Shown piece by piece: positions 38,028-41,163 of a stretch of 41,163 nucleotides of DNA (position 1 is the stretch's first letter; each line of letters begins with the position of its first letter). Both the position numbers and the translations under genes were made by a program. Origin of the DNA: Candidatus Woesearchaeota archaeon. Lineage in GTDB: Archaea > Nanobdellota > Nanobdellia > Woesearchaeales > DSVV01. The stretch spans positions 1 to 41,163 of the forward strand of contig JACRKF010000002.1 of the NCBI GenBank assembly GCA_016219865.1, in the 5' to 3' direction. Below the pieces are notes generated by a model that ran no database searches, was not told the DNA's origin, and saw nothing but the letters and a program-made list of their open reading frames with translations.

Positions 38028-38450
38028 TTATAATAACTTCAATTTGATTATGCTTTTCAGTTTTATGATTATCTTGTTGATATCCTTTATTTTTCGTTCA
38101 ATATACTCTTTATCAACAAAAAATCCATCATAAGCAATTTTGTTTCTTGTAATTCTTAGATCATCTATTAGCAAGACCTCATATTCGTTAAACTCATGAT
38201 ATTTTGCCTTAATATATTCTATAAGTCTTTTATGCACTCCTTCACCATATGTTTTGTATCCGTCTAACAAAAGAACAATGCTAATCAACTCCCTGATCAC
38301 ATCATAATATTCTTTTGTAATATGGGAGCTGAATTTAGCAATATCTATCACTTTAATCATTTCAATAGTTGCATCTACCATCTTTAAAATAGATTTTGCC
38401 TTTTCCTTATCAGGAGTTATTTTTATTATACCTTCTTCCATTGTGAACAT
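38028..38450 (-). CDS. HEPN domain protein
   Basis: Helical; 'LLIDDLRITRNKIAYDGFFV' HEPN-type motif; overlaps the MNT gene. Confidence 0.75.
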   Translation of the reverse strand: MFTMEEGIIKITPDKEKAKSILKMVDATIEMIKVIDIAKFSSHITKEYYDVIRELISIVLLLDGYKTYGEGVHKRLIEYIKAKYHEFNEYEVLLIDDLRITRNKIAYDGFFVDKEYIERKIKDINKIIIKLKSIIKLKLL

Positions 38451-39058
38451 TCAACCTTCAAATAGCCTTTCAATTTATCTCCATTTATTAAATTATTTTT
38501 CAATTCTTCACTTAATTTGGCAAATTCTTTCTCAAAAAAAAGATTAATCTTTCTGTTTAGTTCCTTTTCATACTTTTGCAAATCTAATTTTTTCTCCCCG
38601 CACTGCAAGTATATATCTATATCACTCTGTTTTGTATCCTCACCCTTTGATGCTGAACCAAAGAGGATAATTACATCAGGCATACATTTATCATATAAAT
38701 AGTCTAAAAGCCCTGATTCTTTTATTGCTTTTATCATTTCTAGTTTTTTTAGAAATTTGAAATAATCCCCATCCCTATTTGCATAATAAACTGGATATTT
38801 ATGAATCCTATGCTCTTTCTTAATAATGAGATTCTCTCTCTCAAGCTCTTCTAGATATAACTTCACTGATTTTGGAGCAAGATCTAACTTTCTACTTATT
38901 TCCCTTAATTGAAATCCTAGTCCAATAGGTAAAGGGTCATCAAAAAATACCCCCAAAACCCGACTAATGTTATCTTTCTTTAACATATGTGATAATAATA
39001 TTACAACTGATATATAAATATTACCATTAGTATTTCTGAATTCGCATTGCTCATTCAA
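38426..39058 (-). CDS. MNT-type nucleotidyltransferase with N-terminal winged helix
   Basis: 'LREISRKLDLAPKSVKLYLEELERENLI' wHTH; 'VIILFGSASKGEDTKQSDIDIYL' NTase. Confidence 0.85.
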   Translation of the reverse strand: MNEQCEFRNTNGNIYISVVILLSHMLKKDNISRVLGVFFDDPLPIGLGFQLREISRKLDLAPKSVKLYLEELERENLIIKKEHRIHKYPVYYANRDGDYFKFLKKLEMIKAIKESGLLDYLYDKCMPDVIILFGSASKGEDTKQSDIDIYLQCGEKKLDLQKYEKELNRKINLFFEKEFAKLSEELKNNLINGDKLKGYLKVECSQWKKV

Positions 39059-39066
39059 GAAATACT
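39029..39066. repeat. Hairpin family copy 8, divergent head (upstream of the wHTH-MNT gene)
   Basis: AGTATTTCT-gaattcgcattgctcattca-AGAAATACT. Confidence 0.55.
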
Positions 39067-39077
39067 ACTTTCTTTAA

Positions 39078-40199
39078 CTACAACATTGATCCTAACTTCT
39101 TCATGTTATTAGTTACATGAATATTATTAGGGTTTAATGCAAACGCTTTTTGCAAAAACTCATATGCTTCTTGATATTGTTTTTTTCCAACAGCTATCAT
39201 TGCTAACCCATTATATGCATCTGCATTTGCTAAATAAGTATTACTTTTCTGGAAACAATCAATTGATTTATCAGAAAGTTGCTGCTGTGAATAAACAATA
39301 CCTAATATATAGTAAAGGTATGATAATTCCTTTGTGTCAATTTCTTGCTGAAATTGAAGATATTGAATATGCTCAACTAATAATTGTTGAGATTCTGCAA
39401 TTCTGTGTATTTTTACTAGAAAATCAGATAAAACCCTAACAATATTTGGAAAATCTTTGTTCTGCCTATATATAGTATGTAATACATCTACTGATTTTGC
39501 CATTTGTTTATTATCAGCATACGCCATTGCAAGATTAAATAGCACAGTTGTATTGTTTGGATAAACTGATAGTTGTTTTTCTGCTAATTTTAGATAATAT
39601 TGTTTTTTTGATTCTAAGAGATTTGCATCAAATCCAATATGATGCACTATATAATTAGTTGCAGCAACCTGCTGTTTTGTATCAGCAATGCCATCCAATT
39701 GCTCATGAATTAAATATTTGTACCGCAATTGTGGAATATTCTTGAATAATTTAATAAAAGGTCTTTCACTAAAACCTTTGAATTGTTTTTGTAAAAACTC
39801 AGGAATATGTTCTTTATCTTCTTGGATGCTGTGAAAAGAAGGGATTGTTGTATTGTTAGTATAGTTTCGCTGCAGAAAGGAAAATGCTAATAATTCTTTA
39901 TTCTTAAACTCCACCAAAATATCTTTAGGATTAAACATTATGAATTCATCAGCATCAATCACAAAGATCCATTCTTTTGTTGCCTTTGATAATGAAAAGT
40001 TTCTAGCTGCTGAAAAATCATTAATCCAAATAAAATCATAAATTTTATCCGTATACTGTTGAGCTATTTCTTTAGTTTTATCTGTAGAACCAGTATTAAT
40101 TATTATAATTTCATCTGCAAAACTTTTAATAGACTCCAAACATTGTTGTAGATATTGTTCTTCATTCTTAACAATCATACATACTGAAATTGTTGACAT
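39078..40199 (-). CDS. Family 2 glycosyltransferase with C-terminal TPR repeats
   Basis: 'ISVCMIVKNEEQYLQQCLESIKSFADEIIIINTGSTDKTKEIA...VIDADEFI' then TPR units. Confidence 0.9.
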   Translation of the reverse strand: MSTISVCMIVKNEEQYLQQCLESIKSFADEIIIINTGSTDKTKEIAQQYTDKIYDFIWINDFSAARNFSLSKATKEWIFVIDADEFIMFNPKDILVEFKNKELLAFSFLQRNYTNNTTIPSFHSIQEDKEHIPEFLQKQFKGFSERPFIKLFKNIPQLRYKYLIHEQLDGIADTKQQVAATNYIVHHIGFDANLLESKKQYYLKLAEKQLSVYPNNTTVLFNLAMAYADNKQMAKSVDVLHTIYRQNKDFPNIVRVLSDFLVKIHRIAESQQLLVEHIQYLQFQQEIDTKELSYLYYILGIVYSQQQLSDKSIDCFQKSNTYLANADAYNGLAMIAVGKKQYQEAYEFLQKAFALNPNNIHVTNNMKKLGSML

Positions 40200-40254
40200 A
40201 ATCTATAGAGAAGTAAGATTTGGTTTATATAATTATATTAAACAGAATTCATCA

Positions 40255-40340
40255 TGTTACGTTAAATCGTAACATACATAGAATAGATGTTACACCAAAA
40301 CGTAACAATTATATAGTAGATGTTACACCAAAACGTAACA
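40255..40340 (+). promoter_or_regulatory. Three palindromic sites at 33-bp spacing upstream of and abutting an ATPase start codon
   Basis: TGTTACgttaaatcGTAACA (40255-40274), TGTTACaccaaaacGTAACA (40288-40307), the same again (40321-40340). Confidence 0.75.
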
Positions 40341-41035
40341 TGGAACTAAAAAAGATTGTTGAATGGAATCCATGGTGGGAAAATATCTCATCATTAGATA
40401 AATTAAAAGGAATTGAAAGAGAGAGTTATAAAGAAATAGTTAAATCAATTGCTATAAAAGAAATAACAATTATACTTGGGGTAAGAAGATCTGGAAAGAG
40501 TACATTAATGTATCAAATGATTTATCATTTATTAGAAAAAGGAATTAATGCCAAACAAATATTGTTTGTCAACTTAGAGGATGTTACGCTAGCAAAAGAT
40601 ACATTAGATGAGATATACCAGTGTTATAGAGAAAATCTTAATCCAGAACAGAAAGCATATATTTTTCTGGATGAAATTCAGCGAAAGGAACACTGGGAAA
40701 GTTGGCTCAGAAAGAAATATGATCTTAAAACAGATGATAAATTTGTAATATCAGGTTCTTGCTCATATCTTTTAAGAAAAGAATATGCAACTTTGCTAAC
40801 AGGCAGGAACTTAACATTTGAAATATATCCGTTAAGTTTTAAAGAATTTCTAGTATTCAAAAATGTATATATAGAGCAAAAAAATATTAAAAAAGAAATA
40901 ATCACAGAAAAGACAAAGACTATAATAATAAATATGCTAAAAGAATACATAGAACAAGGCGGGTTTCCTGAAATAGTCTTAAAAGAAGAACAATATAAAT
41001 CAAAAATTCTAAAACAATATTTCGGGTGCGACTAG
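40340..41035 (+). pseudogene. AAA ATPase of the 'WNPWWEN...GVRRSGKST' archaeal family, truncated 3' half
   Basis: Walker A 'ILGVRRSGKSTLM', 'YIFLDEIQRKEHWESWLRKKY', 'VISGSCSYLL', 'YPLSFKEFL'; the frame stops at 'KQYFGCD*' before the expected C-terminal domain. Confidence 0.65.
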
Positions 41036-41105
41036 TTCTTTTAGGTAACTTCTAGTAATTCTGCTAGTTATTTAACGATAGAAAAGCGAAAACTTTATAT
41101 ATTAG

Positions 41106-41127
41106 TATCTAGTTATATAACTAGATA
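41106..41127. promoter_or_regulatory. 22-bp perfect palindrome upstream of a possible gene running off the window
   Basis: TATCTAGTTATATAACTAGATA, next to 'ctttatata' and 'gaggtgat'. Confidence 0.5.
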
Positions 41128-41163
41128 TTAGTGAGGTGATATCTATCGGATTTAAAACAAGAA

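Noticed and set aside
40255-40340. Possible mini CRISPR array (three repeats, regular 33-bp period)
   Set aside because: Only 9-13 bp between palindromes, spacers too short, abuts a start codon and no cas genes; regulatory sites are a better fit

Overview
AT-rich archaeal chromosome segment. The archaeal markers are TFE-alpha, Alba, S17e, L44e, a GINS subunit, archaeal-type ProRS, an S-layer protein and a BHB-intron tRNA; the gene content suggests a DPANN/Woesearchaeota-like lineage (inference). From left to right: (i) the 3' end of a type I restriction-modification operon (hsdR fragment, small RHH-like ORF, hsdM, a Mrr-like nuclease-TPR fusion, hsdS, a membrane-anchored ORF); (ii) a minus-strand VirB4/VirB6/VirB2-like cluster linked to a C5-cytosine methyltransferase and an unlisted 47-aa zinc-ribbon ORF; (iii) housekeeping genes with small accessory loci (HIT, MazG, TFE, truncated Dph2, DHH phosphoesterase, an NTase/RelE-like pair, a DnaJ/HAD/HD/DnaK/DUF3467/YkgJ/GrpE cluster, Alba, S17e, RlmH, SLT lytic transglycosylase, ProRS, degenerate arginase-like protein, SGNH hydrolase, L44e, GINS, S-layer, HEPN/MNT, GT2-TPR, truncated ATPase). 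The strongest non-obvious signals are: a tRNA-Arg(UCG) gene interrupted by two introns, one of them in the T-loop with a perfect bulge-helix-bulge; a dispersed family of intergenic hairpins with a conserved head and self-complementary but mutually different stems; three palindromes phased at exactly 33 bp in front of an ATPase gene; and the nuclease-TPR gene embedded between hsdM and hsdS. All calls come from reading the sequence; no database searches were run.
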